Translations under genes and position numbers: made by a program
Assembly: GCF_040703035.1 (NCBI RefSeq)
Contig: NZ_CP159996.1
Span: 2,886,001 to 2,950,000 of the forward strand
DNA: 64,000 bases
Origin: Terribacillus aidingensis
GTDB taxonomy: Bacteria > Bacillota > Bacilli > Bacillales > Amphibacillaceae
Direction of reading: 5' to 3'
The notes under the pieces: generated by a model
What the model was told of the DNA's origin: nothing
Databases searched by the model: none
Seen by the model: the letters and a program-made list of their open reading frames with translations, nothing else
Shown: piece by piece, positions 1 to 9,600 of the stretch
How positions within the stretch are numbered: the first letter of the stretch is position 1
How the letters are laid out: every line of letters starts with the position of its first letter

Positions 1-1
1 A

Positions 2-418
2 TTGGCTATAATCTTTATCAAAGCAGTTGGTCCAGGTTCCTATGCCGGAGTACTGGCATTAGGGCTTCACTCCATAGGTATGCTTGGCAAACTATTTGCT
101 GAAGAAATCGACGCTATTGATCATGGTCCCCGTGAAGCACTTATAGCTACTGGTGCGAATCGTATCCAAGTACTGGTTTACTCCGTATTACCGCAAGTAC
201 TGCCTGGATTCATTTCCTATACGCTTTACCGTTTCGAGCTAAATGTCCGGGGGGCTTCCATCCTCGGTATTATCGGAGCAGGTGGTATCGGAGCTCCGCT
301 TATCTTCGCATTGACTTCCCGTAACTGGCCGCGTGTCGGCATCATTTTATTAGGTATCATCATATTGGTATCTGTAATCGATTTGATTTCCGGCTACTTA
401 CGCAAGAAAATCGTATAA
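2..418 (+). CDS. phnE: Phosphonate ABC transporter permease PhnE, C-terminal part
   Basis: The reading frame enters from the left edge, so the true start is missing and 138 residues remain. The visible part is the end of a binding-protein-dependent permease: several hydrophobic segments and the cytoplasmic EAA loop (GPREALIATGANRIQ, then a VLPQVLPG stretch) that docks onto the ATPase. The loop and the GASILGIIGAGGIGAPL segment are typical of PhnE, the membrane subunit that imports phosphonates or phosphite with PhnC and PhnD. Its partners would lie left of the window. It ends 2 bp before a strong hairpin terminator, so it is the last gene of its operon. Assignment to the phosphonate family is confident; the exact substrate is not. 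Confidence 0.85.
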   Translation: MAIIFIKAVGPGSYAGVLALGLHSIGMLGKLFAEEIDAIDHGPREALIATGANRIQVLVYSVLPQVLPGFISYTLYRFELNVRGASILGIIGAGGIGAPLIFALTSRNWPRVGIILLGIIILVSVIDLISGYLRKKIV

Positions 419-420
419 AG

Positions 421-456
421 AAAAGCGATTCTGCTATAAGCAGAATCGCTTTTTTT
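421..456. terminator. Bidirectional terminator
   Basis: A perfect inverted repeat (AAAGCGATTCTGCT, 3-nt loop, AGCAGAATCGCTTT) is flanked by A-run and T-run, so it can end both the phnE transcript and the converging nitroreductase transcript. Confidence 0.9.
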
Positions 457-1018
457 AGTTCAATATTGTCGTACGTTCGCTTGCAGGCACTCTAGGCTTC
501 ACTTTCGGTTCTTTACCGATAAATCCGACTTGCAGTAGTCCGATGTTTCGTTCACCTGGTTTGATTTGCAGTAATTCCCTCGCATCTGGGTTCTCAAGCA
601 ATGTATTCGTCTTCCAGATCGTCCCGATTCCTTTTTCCCAAGCAAGCAGGCTGAAGTTCTGGATCAGCATACTTGCTGATGCATAATCTTCTTCACGGAG
701 TTTCATTTGTGTGTTTTCCTCTAATACAACAGCTATCCAAAGCGGGACATCAGTGATTTTCTTTTTCAGCGCCTCTGCTTTTTTCTCTTTCTCTTCAGCC
801 GTTGCCGCACCTTTCACTCCTTGCTTCGCATTGATTTCACCAAGCTTTTGTTTCGTCTCGCCATCAATCAGAATAAAACGCCAAGGCTGAGTCATTTTGT
901 GATTTGGTACCCACACTGCTATATCAAGTAATTCCTGTATCTCCTTATAGGATAGTTGTTTGGTTGTATCATAGTTCGTTACGGATCTTCTGCCTTTTAT
1001 CAACTGTTCCAATTGCAT
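455..1018 (-). CDS. Nitroreductase family flavoprotein
   Basis: An FMN-dependent oxidoreductase of the nitroreductase fold, 187 residues, expected to use NAD(P)H in the cytoplasm. The N-terminal IKGRRSVTNYD block supplies the arginines and serine that bind FMN phosphate, WVPNHKMTQPWRF is the usual quinone/substrate-side motif, and GIGTIWKTN near the C-terminus completes the flavin site. I chose the ATG at 1018 because GGAAGAGGAG lies just ahead of it; a longer reading to 1105 runs back into the promoter. The promoter carries a Fur box, so expression should rise in iron starvation. A role in reducing iron-siderophore complexes or in redox stress is my inference; the true substrate is unknown. 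Confidence 0.85.
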   Translation of the reverse strand: MQLEQLIKGRRSVTNYDTTKQLSYKEIQELLDIAVWVPNHKMTQPWRFILIDGETKQKLGEINAKQGVKGAATAEEKEKKAEALKKKITDVPLWIAVVLEENTQMKLREEDYASASMLIQNFSLLAWEKGIGTIWKTNTLLENPDARELLQIKPGERNIGLLQVGFIGKEPKVKPRVPASERTTILN

Positions 1019-1058
1019 CTGTACCACTCCTCTTCCATTCTCCGTACTTTTCTTTAAT

Positions 1059-1105
1059 TGAAAATCATTATCAATATCATATCTGAATATTCCATACACT
1101 GTCAA
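1059..1105 (-). promoter_or_regulatory. Nitroreductase promoter with Fur box
   Basis: Read on the minus strand: -35 TTGACA (1100-1105), 18-bp spacer, -10 TATGAT (1076-1081). Immediately downstream lies TGATAATGATTTTCA (1059-1073), which matches the 7-1-7 Fur consensus TGATAATNATTATCA with one mismatch. A repressor bound there would cover the transcription start. Confidence 0.8.
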
Positions 1106-1192
1106 TGTGCGAGTAATTTGGAAAAAATCTTACTTTTTTATGAAACTTTTCGGATAACGCTTGAACAGACACCAATTTTGTGACAATATAAA

Positions 1193-1212
1193 TGATAACG
1201 AATCTCATTCTC
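1193..1212 (+). promoter_or_regulatory. Fur box upstream of yusV
   Basis: TGATAACGAATCTCATTCTC agrees with the 19-bp Fur consensus at 15 of 19 positions and lies about 33 bp ahead of the yusV start. A TTGAAC element at 1161-1166 may be the -35. It is the second Fur-like site in 150 bp, each serving one of two divergent genes. Confidence 0.65.
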
Positions 1213-1244
1213 AAAGCAACGAGAAGAGGAAAGGGGTACCAGTA

Positions 1245-2078
1245 ATGGGACGTTTACAGACGGAATTACTCGAAGTAGCCTATGGAGATAAATCAATCGT
1301 AAAAGATTTGACTATAGAAATACCTAAAGGAAAGATTACAGCTCTTGTCGGAGCGAATGGTTCTGGCAAATCCACTATACTTAAAACGATGGCGCGTGTC
1401 ATGAAGCCGAAGAACGGCACGGTACTATTGGATGGGAAAAGCATTCATAAACAGTCAACGAAAGCGGTTGCGAAGCAGCTTGCCATCCTGCCCCAGAATC
1501 CAGTTGCACCAGAAGGTTTGACAGTAGCTGAACTTGTTGCATACGGGCGCTACCCTCATCAAAAAGGATTCGGAACCCTAACTCCTTATGATAAGGAAGT
1601 AATCAATTGGGCAATAGAAGTGACTGCGATGGAGGATTTCGCACAGCGTGCAGTCGATCAGCTTTCTGGCGGACAGCGTCAGCGCGCATGGATTGCGATG
1701 GCATTGGCACAAGAAACGGAGACGCTCTTCCTTGATGAACCGACAACATTCCTGGATATGGCGCATCAGCTGGAAGTGCTTATGCTGCTGCATAAACTGA
1801 ATCGTGAAGAAAATCGCACAATTGTCATGGTTGTACATGATCTCAATCATGCGACACGTTATGCAGATCATATGATTGCTATCAAAAAGGGACAGGTCAT
1901 TTGTGAAGGTTCACCCGCTGAAACCGTCACTGCAGAAAACCTGCGGGAAGTATTCAATATCGAAGCTGATGTGATCATCGACCCGCGTTCAGGAGTGCCT
2001 CTCTGCTTGCCATATAATATTCTCGGAAGTACCGCTCCTGTTGAGCCAGAACGTATGATGGAGAAAACTTTAGCATAA
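1245..2078 (+). CDS. yusV: Iron-siderophore ABC transporter ATP-binding protein
   Basis: A 277-residue FecE/FhuC-type ATPase that powers import of ferric siderophores through partner permeases. Walker [10 protein letters not shown] is at residues 36-44, the signature LSGGQ at 140-144 and Walker B LFLDEPT at 161-167, with the H-loop in [13 protein letters not shown]. The ATG at 1245 is preceded by GAGGAAAGGGG; the open frame extends back to 1161 but over the Fur box. There is no permease or binding protein next to it. In B. subtilis YusV likewise stands alone and serves several siderophore permeases, so a shared, orphan energizer is the likely role. Iron control through the Fur box fits this. 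Confidence 0.85.
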   Translation: MGRLQTELLEVAYGDKSIVKDLTIEIPKGKITALVGANGSGKSTILKTMARVMKPKNGTVLLDGKSIHKQSTKAVAKQLAILPQNPVAPEGLTVAELVAYGRYPHQKGFGTLTPYDKEVINWAIEVTAMEDFAQRAVDQLSGGQRQRAWIAMALAQETETLFLDEPTTFLDMAHQLEVLMLLHKLNREENRTIVMVVHDLNHATRYADHMIAIKKGQVICEGSPAETVTAENLREVFNIEADVIIDPRSGVPLCLPYNILGSTAPVEPERMMEKTLA

Positions 2079-2080
2079 AT

Positions 2081-2112
2081 AAAACGCGTTGCAGCTTTCT
2101 GCAACGCGTTTT
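2081..2112. terminator. Bidirectional terminator
   Basis: Perfect 14-bp inverted repeat AAAACGCGTTGCAG / CTGCAACGCGTTTT around a 4-nt loop, between the converging yusV and ansR genes; its right edge overlaps the ansR stop codon. Confidence 0.9.
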
Positions 2113-2443
2113 ATAATGCCTGCTCTTCTTCGATTTGTCTTGTTGCTCGGATAAACGCTATTGCTCCGCCTATCTCCTTTTCAGTCAGCTTCCTTTGATC
2201 GACTGACAGCTCTGTATCCCCCCGCTCTGTCAGCTCCAGGCTTCTATCAAAATGACGTCCCAGCAAATCGTCACAGCTTGTTCCAAATAAGTCTGCCAGC
2301 ATAATCAGTGCCTCAAATGACGGACGCCGATATCCGGATTCGTAGCCTGCATATGTGCTCTTGGCAATACCAAGACGGTCTGCTGTATCTTGCAGTGACC
2401 AATTTTTCTTTTTCCTTAATTCAGATAACCGATCCAGATTCAT
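2111..2443 (-). CDS. ansR: AnsR, repressor of the asparaginase operon
   Basis: A small XRE-family DNA-binding protein of about 110 residues. Residues 1-62 form a helix-turn-helix: MNLDRLSELRKKKNWS, then TADRLGIAKSTYAGYESGYR as the recognition unit, then a helix ending CDDLLGR. I recall B. subtilis AnsR as nearly identical in this half, and the genomic position (divergent from ansA-ansB) is the same. The start at 2443 gives the MNLDRL beginning of that family; a start at 2461 is also possible, with its own GGAAGG. In B. subtilis AnsR represses ansAB and is released by asparagine. Candidate operators lie in the 160-bp gap to ansA. Confidence 0.88.
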   Translation of the reverse strand: MNLDRLSELRKKKNWSLQDTADRLGIAKSTYAGYESGYRRPSFEALIMLADLFGTSCDDLLGRHFDRSLELTERGDTELSVDQRKLTEKEIGGAIAFIRATRQIEEEQAL

Positions 2444-2488
2444 CCTACTTCCCCCGCTCATTTTTCCTTCCTATTATTATAGCATCGT

Positions 2489-2505
2489 TTCGTACGCGAT
2501 ACGAA
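2489..2505. promoter_or_regulatory. Inverted repeat near the ansR promoter
   Basis: TTCGTACGCGATACGAA is a near-perfect 17-bp palindrome just upstream of the likely ansR -10 (TATAAT on the minus strand). It could be an autoregulatory operator, but it differs in sequence from the ansA-side palindrome. Confidence 0.4.
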
Positions 2506-2515
2506 TAATATAATC

Positions 2516-2553
2516 TTGATTAACCCTAATACCTTCTCTATAATTAGGGTTAA
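2516..2553 (+). promoter_or_regulatory. ansAB promoter with overlapping operator palindrome
   Basis: -35 TTGATT (2516-2521), 17-bp spacer, -10 TATAAT (2539-2544). A perfect 11-bp inverted repeat, TTAACCCTAAT (2520-2530) and ATTAGGGTTAA (2543-2553) with a 12-bp gap, straddles the spacer and -10. Position and symmetry fit the AnsR operator; AnsR binding itself is inferred. Confidence 0.7.
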
Positions 2554-2604
2554 AGTACGCAATTAGCGAATAACATTTTGAGATAGATAGAAGAGGTGCA
2601 GGGA

Positions 2605-3600
2605 ATGAAGAAGCTATTATTACTTACCACCGGCGGCACCATTGCATCAGTCGAAGGATCAAATGGCCTGTCACCGGCTGTAGATGCGAATGAATTATTA
2701 AGCTATGTTTCCAATATGGATAATGATTATACAATGGAAACAATCTCGCTCATGAATCTGGACAGCACAAACATGCAGCCGGAAGATTGGGTGACGATGG
2801 CGGATGCAGTCAAAAATCATTATGATGCTTACGATGGCTTTGTCATCACGCATGGAACCGATACGATGGCTTATACGGCAGCAGCTCTGTCCTATATGCT
2901 GCAAAACGCAAACAAACCGATTGTGATCACTGGCTCGCAAATCCCGATTACGTTCCAGAAAACAGATGCGAAAAAGAATATTAAGGATGCCATCCGCTTT
3001 GCTTGTGAAGAAGTTGGCGGTGTCTATGTTGTATTTGATGGCCGTGTTATACAAGGAACACGGGCAATAAAGCTGCGGACGAAAAGCTATGATGCATTTG
3101 AAAGCATCAATTACCCGTACATCGCCTTCATCCATGAAGATGAGGTCGAATACAATAAAAAAATTCAAAGCGAAAAAGTCCCGTTTACCGTTGATACTTC
3201 CCTCTGTACTGATGTACTCTTATTAAGGTTGTACCCGGGCTTGAAGCCCGAGATATTAGATGCTTTAGGAAGCATGTATAAAGGAATTGTAATCGAGAGC
3301 TATGGCAGCGGCGGTATTCCATTCGAAGGACGCGACCTTCTCCTAAAGATAAACGAATTGGTGGAAAGAGGCATTATAGTCGTCATCACTACACAATGCC
3401 TTGAAGAAGGCGAAGACATGAGTATCTACGAAGTCGGGCGGCGCATCAACCAGGAGTTGGTGATTCGTTCAAGCAATATGAACACAGAGGCAATCGTACC
3501 GAAACTCATGTGGGCACTAGGCCAATCCACTGATCCTAAAGAAGTGAAACGCATGATGGAAACACCGATCGCTGAAGATATTACTATATGGCCCTCTTAA
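2605..3600 (+). CDS. ansA: L-asparaginase, type I (cytoplasmic)
   Basis: Hydrolyses asparagine to aspartate and ammonia, feeding the aspartase encoded next. The protein has 331 residues and no signal peptide, as for cytoplasmic type I enzymes. Both active-site blocks are present: TTGGTIAS at residues 8-15 with the catalytic threonine, and [10 protein letters not shown] from residue 83 with the Thr-Asp pair. The ATG at 2605 follows AGAGGTGCAGGGA; a GTG nine bases earlier lies inside that ribosome-binding region. ansB starts 26 bp downstream, so the two are one operon, controlled by the palindromic operator upstream. Confidence 0.95.
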   Translation: MKKLLLLTTGGTIASVEGSNGLSPAVDANELLSYVSNMDNDYTMETISLMNLDSTNMQPEDWVTMADAVKNHYDAYDGFVITHGTDTMAYTAAALSYMLQNANKPIVITGSQIPITFQKTDAKKNIKDAIRFACEEVGGVYVVFDGRVIQGTRAIKLRTKSYDAFESINYPYIAFIHEDEVEYNKKIQSEKVPFTVDTSLCTDVLLLRLYPGLKPEILDALGSMYKGIVIESYGSGGIPFEGRDLLLKINELVERGIIVVITTQCLEEGEDMSIYEVGRRINQELVIRSSNMNTEAIVPKLMWALGQSTDPKEVKRMMETPIAEDITIWPS

Positions 3601-3625
3601 ATAAGTGAAAAGGAAGGTTCAGTTC

Positions 3626-5053
3626 ATGGCAGACTTACAAGAGAACTACCGGATTGAGAAAGACTTTCTGGGAGAAAAACAAATTATAAAGGATGCCTAT
3701 TACGGCATTCAAACGCTGCGCGCGTCAGAGAATTTCCCTATAACGGGTTACCGCATCCATGAAGAAATGATCAAAGCACTTGGTATCGTGAAAAAGTCAG
3801 CTGCTCTTGCCAATATGGATGTAAAACGCTTGTATGAAGGACTCGGCAATGCAATTGTTCAAGCATCAGATGAAATCATTAACGGCCTATGGCATGATCA
3901 ATTTATCGTAGATCCAATCCAAGGCGGTGCTGGCACCTCTATTAATATGAATGCTAATGAAGTTATCACGAACCGCGCCCTGGAGATCCTCGGTCATGAA
4001 AAAGGTGATTATCAGCATTTAAGCCCTAATACACATGTAAATATGTCTCAATCGACGAATGATGTATTTCCGACAGCCATCCATATTTCGACATTGAATA
4101 TGCTTGAGAAATTACTCGATACGATGGAATATATGCAGCAGGAATTCAAGAAGAAAGCGAAACAGTTCGATTCTGTCATCAAAATGGGGCGTACGCATCT
4201 TCAGGATGCAGTGCCGATTCGTTTAGGACAGGAGTTCGAAGCTTACAGCCGTGTGCTGGAAAGAGATATCAAACGAATCAAGCAGTCCCGTCAGCATCTG
4301 TACGAGGTCAATATGGGAGCAACAGCCGTCGGTACAGGTTTGAATGCAAACCCTAAATATATCGAACATGTTGTCGAACATTTGGCTGCCAACAGCGGCC
4401 TGCCGCTTGTAACTGCTGAAAATCTTGTCGATGCAACACAGAATACGGATGCCTATACCGAGGTTTCCGCTTCTCTGAAGGTTTGTATGATGAACATGTC
4501 CAAGATTGCCAATGACCTACGCTTGATGGCTTCTGGCCCGAGAGCAGGACTGAACGAAATCAACTTACCGGCACGTCAGCCAGGATCATCCATCATGCCT
4601 GGGAAAGTGAATCCAGTCATGGCTGAGATGATCAACCAAATCGCATTCCAAGTAATCGGCAATGATAACACGATTTGCTTGGCATCCGAAGCTGGACAGC
4701 TGGAATTGAATGTCATGGAACCTGTGCTTGTGTTCAACCTACTGCAGTCCATCAGCATCATGAATAACGGCTTCCGCTCCTTCACTGATAACTGTTTGAT
4801 CGGCATTGAGGCAAATGAAGCTTTATTGAAGGAATACGTAGATAAAAGTGTTGGCTTGCTAACGGCAGTCAATCCGCATTTGGGCTATGAAGTTGCAGCA
4901 CGGATTGCACGTGAAGCGATACTTACTGGTAAATCTATCCGTGAACTTTGCCTCCAATATGATGTCTTAACTGAAGAAGAGCTTGATATTATCTTAAATC
5001 CTTACGAAATGACAAAACCGGGTATTGCAGGCGAGGAGCTTTTTGATAGATAA
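3626..5053 (+). CDS. ansB: Aspartate ammonia-lyase (aspartase)
   Basis: Converts aspartate to fumarate and ammonia, completing asparagine catabolism into the citric acid cycle. At 475 residues it has the normal length of the fumarase/aspartase superfamily. GSSIMPGKVNP at residues 320-330 is the superfamily signature with the catalytic serine loop; HVNMSQSTND and the GRTHLQDA block form the other two conserved regions. The start at 3626 is preceded by AAAAGGAAGG. It follows ansA by 25 bp. A hairpin and a fresh ribosome-binding site separate it from the antiporter gene downstream, which may still be partly co-transcribed. Confidence 0.95.
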   Translation: MADLQENYRIEKDFLGEKQIIKDAYYGIQTLRASENFPITGYRIHEEMIKALGIVKKSAALANMDVKRLYEGLGNAIVQASDEIINGLWHDQFIVDPIQGGAGTSINMNANEVITNRALEILGHEKGDYQHLSPNTHVNMSQSTNDVFPTAIHISTLNMLEKLLDTMEYMQQEFKKKAKQFDSVIKMGRTHLQDAVPIRLGQEFEAYSRVLERDIKRIKQSRQHLYEVNMGATAVGTGLNANPKYIEHVVEHLAANSGLPLVTAENLVDATQNTDAYTEVSASLKVCMMNMSKIANDLRLMASGPRAGLNEINLPARQPGSSIMPGKVNPVMAEMINQIAFQVIGNDNTICLASEAGQLELNVMEPVLVFNLLQSISIMNNGFRSFTDNCLIGIEANEALLKEYVDKSVGLLTAVNPHLGYEVAARIAREAILTGKSIRELCLQYDVLTEEELDIILNPYEMTKPGIAGEELFDR

Positions 5054-5060
5054 TAGAAAA

Positions 5061-5107
5061 ATGTGCGTGCGACCTATTTCTTTTAAAAAATAGGTCACAG
5101 GGCGCAT
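5061..5107. other. Long hairpin between ansB and mleN
   Basis: ATGTGCGTGCGACCTATT pairs with AATAGGTCACAGGGCGCAT with small interruptions. There is no following T-run, so it is more likely a partial terminator or an RNA-stabilising stem than a full stop. Confidence 0.5.
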
Positions 5108-5162
5108 GTTTATCCGTTTCTATTTGTAAGCGGGTTCATTATTATTTTTAGGAGGACTGGTT

Positions 5163-6560
5163 TTGAAAGAAGCAAGATTACCAACAATTACTGAGATAAT
5201 CATCATACTAGGAATCTTTCTAGCACTTGTATTATCATTCACAGTCTATCTTGACCTGCCGATTCAGCTGGCAATTTTCATATCATGGTTTGTTGTCATC
5301 GTACTTGGCATACGACTTGGTCACCGGTATCAGGACTTGCAGAAATCGATTATGGGCGGTATATCGAACGGATTGGAAGCAATCCTGATTCTTGTTGCCG
5401 TTGGAGCATTGATTGGTACATGGATCGCCGGTGGTGTCGTACCGACATTAATATACTATGGTCTAGAATTCATTCACCCTAGTATCTTCCTGCTTGCAAC
5501 CTTGATCATCTGTTCCATCATGTCCGTTGCTACAGGAACGTCCTGGGGAACAGCTGGTACAGCTGGTATCGCGATGATGGCGATTGGCGAAGGACTAGGT
5601 ATGCCGCTGCCGCTAGTAGCTGGAGCTGTCTTATCGGGTTCCTATTTTGGAGACAAGCTGTCCCCGTTATCAGATAGTACGGTGCTTGCATCCTCTCTAT
5701 CTGACGTAGACGTGCTCGAGCATGTGCGGGCTATGCTTTTCCTTTCTGTTCCAGCATTCGTTATCACCGCCATTTTGTTTACCGGTGCCGGATTTATCTA
5801 CGGTGGAGATGATATTGACCAAGCAAGGGTCGATTCGTTGAAAACAGCCTTGATGGATAACTTCGATATCGGCATCATCATGCTGATTCCAGCTATAATC
5901 GTGCTTGTTTTGCTGGCTATGAAAAAGCCATCCATGCCAGTCATAGCTATAGGTGCGCTGTTTGGTGCCATTTGGGCAGCTGTGTTCCAGGGAATGAATT
6001 TTGCAGAAGCACTAGGCACTGCTTATAGCGGTTTCTCCATTGATACAGGTGTTTCATTCATTGATGGCATACTAAACCGCGGCGGTGTGTTGGGTATGCT
6101 CGATACCTTGATGGTAATCATCTTCGGTCTAGGTTTCGGCGGACTGCTAGAGAAGCTAGGTGTCCTGCAAGTCATCGTTTCTACTTTCGAAAGGAAACTG
6201 GTATCGGCAGGCAATACGACCGTCGCGACCCTCATTGTCGCATTTCTTGGTAATGTTCTAGGCTGTGCGATGTACGTTTCCTTGATATTGACTCCTAAAA
6301 TGATGATGAAGACGTACGACAAGCTTCAGCTGGACCGTCGTGTTCTTTCTCGTAATACCGAGGTCGGTGGTACGCTCACTTCCGGTATGGTTCCTTGGTC
6401 AGATAATGGTATCTACATGGCTGGTATTCTAGGCGTTTCCACTTTCGCTTATCTGCCTTTCATGTGGCTGAGCTTTGTGGCAATCGGACTCGCTGTCATC
6501 TACGGTTACACTGGAAAATTCATCTGGTACAACAAAGAAAAAACAGTAGCTGAAAAGTAA
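5163..6560 (+). CDS. mleN: NhaC-family antiporter, MleN-like (malate/lactate with H+/Na+)
   Basis: An integral membrane exchanger of 465 residues with about 11-12 hydrophobic segments. The NhaC-family signature regions are visible: TGTSWGTAGTAG, GSYFGDKLSPLSD and a late segment NTEVGGTLTSGMVPWSDNG. In B. subtilis the gene order ansR-ansA-ansB-mleN is the same, and MleN there exchanges malate plus protons for lactate plus sodium. That role fits with aspartase next door making fumarate, hence malate. The start is TTG at 5163 with TAGGAGG ahead. The malic enzyme gene mleA, which follows in B. subtilis, is absent; a terminator comes instead. A plain Na+/H+ exchanger is the alternative. Confidence 0.75.
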   Translation: MKEARLPTITEIIIILGIFLALVLSFTVYLDLPIQLAIFISWFVVIVLGIRLGHRYQDLQKSIMGGISNGLEAILILVAVGALIGTWIAGGVVPTLIYYGLEFIHPSIFLLATLIICSIMSVATGTSWGTAGTAGIAMMAIGEGLGMPLPLVAGAVLSGSYFGDKLSPLSDSTVLASSLSDVDVLEHVRAMLFLSVPAFVITAILFTGAGFIYGGDDIDQARVDSLKTALMDNFDIGIIMLIPAIIVLVLLAMKKPSMPVIAIGALFGAIWAAVFQGMNFAEALGTAYSGFSIDTGVSFIDGILNRGGVLGMLDTLMVIIFGLGFGGLLEKLGVLQVIVSTFERKLVSAGNTTVATLIVAFLGNVLGCAMYVSLILTPKMMMKTYDKLQLDRRVLSRNTEVGGTLTSGMVPWSDNGIYMAGILGVSTFAYLPFMWLSFVAIGLAVIYGYTGKFIWYNKEKTVAEK

Positions 6561-6599
6561 AAAAAGACCTTCAAGCACATATTGCTTGAAGGTCTTTTT
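6561..6599. terminator. Bidirectional terminator
   Basis: 17-bp inverted repeat AAAAAGACCTTCAAGCA / TGCTTGAAGGTCTTTTT between the converging mleN and YhcR-like genes. Confidence 0.92.
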
Positions 6600-6602
6600 G
6601 TA

Positions 6603-9600
6603 TTACCAGCGCCAAAACAGGTTCTTCACCCAATTCCACACAGTACCGATAATATTTTTGACTATGTCCACAATCGGATGATTTGGTTTTTCGTCTTCAT
6701 CAGGCTGATCAGGTTCGGTCGGTGGTTCTTCCGGGTCCACTGGCGGCTCCTCGGGTTCTGTAGGAGGATCAGTCGGTGTATTTCCGCTCACTTCGGAAAT
6801 GCGTCCCTCTGCTGTATAGCTTATCGGCCTCATTTCGAAGCTGCGTACATATTCCACAGTAGCCTCCAGGTCCTCTGGTCCCATTATAGGGTTGCGTCCC
6901 AGCTCGCTTATCGGACGATACTTATCTCCTAATGATGTACCCATGAAGTTATTCACTGTCAGTGTATATACTTCATCTTCGTCAATAGGCGAACCATCAG
7001 GAAGCTTAATGTCCACAACCTGATTTGTTTCTCCATCCCACGTATACGCAAAGCCGCTTATACTGTAATCCGGACCGTAGGAAGTGATCTGGGCATTCAA
7101 TATAGGCGCCAAATCAGCTCCATCGATTTCAAATGTCATGAGTGTATTATTGAAAGGCTGGATATTGAAAAGCTCACCCCAAGTAATATCACCTTCCAAT
7201 AAATCATCCCTGATTCCTCCGCCGTTCATCATAGCGAAATCACTATTCATTGCATGATTCATGCCATCAGCAAGCAAATTGCCAAGTGCATTATCACCTA
7301 TTTCCCCTTTTACAGCATAACCGCCAGTCATCGTATTAGCTGCGACACCTACAACTTCGTTCATGATTGGCGCCACTTCTTCTGCGTATTTAGACAGTAT
7401 AGCTCCGACTGTCGAATCAGGTGTGTAGTCCGCTTGATCTGCCCAGACAATTTCAGCTTGCTTGGATACGATATCGCCAGTTTCACGGTCGATTTCCAGG
7501 TCCACATCAGAGAAAGCTTTGCCGTATTCAGATGCTTGTACTATAAGTTTATTGTCTACAGTAGCGTTGACGACAGCATGGTTATGCGCTGCAAAGATAA
7601 TATCAACTTCGTCATCTACCGCATTTGCCATGTCAGCTGCGTCACCTGTAGCACTATCTCCGCTCTGCTCCGCTGGCATATGAGACAGAACTACAATAGC
7701 CTTCACGCCTTGCTCCTTCAGTTCTGCTGTTGCTTTGTTGACTGCTTCTACCTCATCTGTAATGGTAATGTCTTGAATTCCTTCCGGCATGACCATACCA
7801 AGGGATGCTGTCGTATTTACTCCGATAAAGCCTATTTTTTCTCCGTCCACTTCCTGAATGCTGTATGGAGGAAGAATTGTCTCACCACTGTCTTTGTAGA
7901 CACAGTTCGCACAAAGTGTGGCAAAGTTCGTACCATCATAGCCAGGAGTCCCATTCGGGTGCTCCCCGCCTTCCACGATACGCAGCAGCTCTTTTGTTCC
8001 TTCGTCCAATTCATGGTTGCCAATTGTACCGACATCGAAGCCCATCGCTTCCATAATCTCGATTGTCGGCTCATCCTGAAGCAGAGCTGATACAGGTGAG
8101 CTGCCGCCGATCATATCTCCGGCATGTACTAACAAACTATTTGGATTCTCTGCTTCCCGCTGTTTGATAGCTGCAGCAGTATAATCCATACGACCGAATG
8201 TACCATCCATCGTACCATCTTCGTTTGTATCAAGTTCGTATTGCTGATCAATCTTACCGTGAAGATCATTCATACCAAGCAGCTGCACCGCCAAGTTATC
8301 TTCATTAGCTGGAGGCTCTGTACCACCATCTGCAGTATAGCCTTCTGCAATTGCATCCTCTTCTGTCCAGAAGAAGATACGCTTATCAACCGGAATAGAT
8401 TCCCATTCAGTTGGAACTACATATTCCTTTGTATCCGAGTTTCCAACATATTTATCCAGACCGCCGCCATCATAGCGGGCCCGGAATTCAAATGGCAGTT
8501 CCTCCAGCGGCGATTCAGGATTCCAGATACCTTTTTCCTGTTCTTTTGCATCCGCAACAGCTTGCTGGAAGATGTCATATTCGTCTGTATCCCCGATTGG
8601 TGAGATGAAATAAGTGACTGCCAGTCCTTCTTTCACCAATTCCAGATTCATATTTTCGCCTTCATCAGTGATGACCTGTGCCAGCAAACGGCCATAGTTA
8701 TCTGTCGGCTCTTCACCCACTTTAAGGGTAATTTCTTCGCCTGCAGAAAGCTTTGTCTTCAAATAATCAGACGAAGCTTTTCCATGATCCAGCTGGTTCT
8801 GATCCAATTCATTTTTTACAGAGTGGAATGTCTCTGGCGTATCCGCATTTACAAAACGCACACGATCCGAGCCTAAAACAGGGTCTTGAAGACGGATTGT
8901 GTCTCCGTCTGTGACAGATTCTACAATTGCTTTGTACGTACCTTCCGTATGAGGTGCTTCTGGCTGTTCTGCCGCAACCTGCATATCCTCCTGCTTACGA
9001 GGAAGAATTTGATAGCTGTCGTATTGGCTCAGGATAGCGGTAACGTCATACCACTTACCTTCTTCGATAGTCGAAATATCCAACGCGGATTCCATGATAC
9101 GCAATGTAACAGATTCATAGTTTTCATTGATAAACTGCACATTGTAGCCACCGCCAGCTGGGCTTTCCGGAATATCCTTGATGTAACCTGTCACCTGGAC
9201 AAGCTTTCCTTCAGCCGGTTCAGCTGATGTTTCATCCTGAAGCTGACTGATTTTCATTTCTTCAGCTAAAGGTATCTCATTACCGACAGAAACGATTGTG
9301 ACGCCATCTTCTGCTGGTTCTATTTCAGTTAGTCCTTTATAACTCGTAATTTTCCCAGTAACGCGGATAAGGTCGCCTTCCTTGATATCCGGAAAGACAG
9401 CTGTATCAGTATGATAGATATTGATACCTGCTGTATCGTCTTGAAGGAATGTGGATAACTTCCCACCGCCGATACTAGCATTATCTGCTGTAGCAATTCC
9501 TTCCACTGTTACCGTTTCACCAGTCTTGCCCTTCACATCGGCTATCGGCTGGACTGTACCTACCTCTGGCTCTTCTTCAGGATTCTCACCAGGCTGCTCT

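Noticed and set aside
7254..8090. 278-codon plus-strand open frame inside the YhcR-like gene
   Set aside because: It is antisense to a well supported 1183-residue protein, is rich in Cys, Tyr and His, and lacks a ribosome-binding site; a shadow frame.
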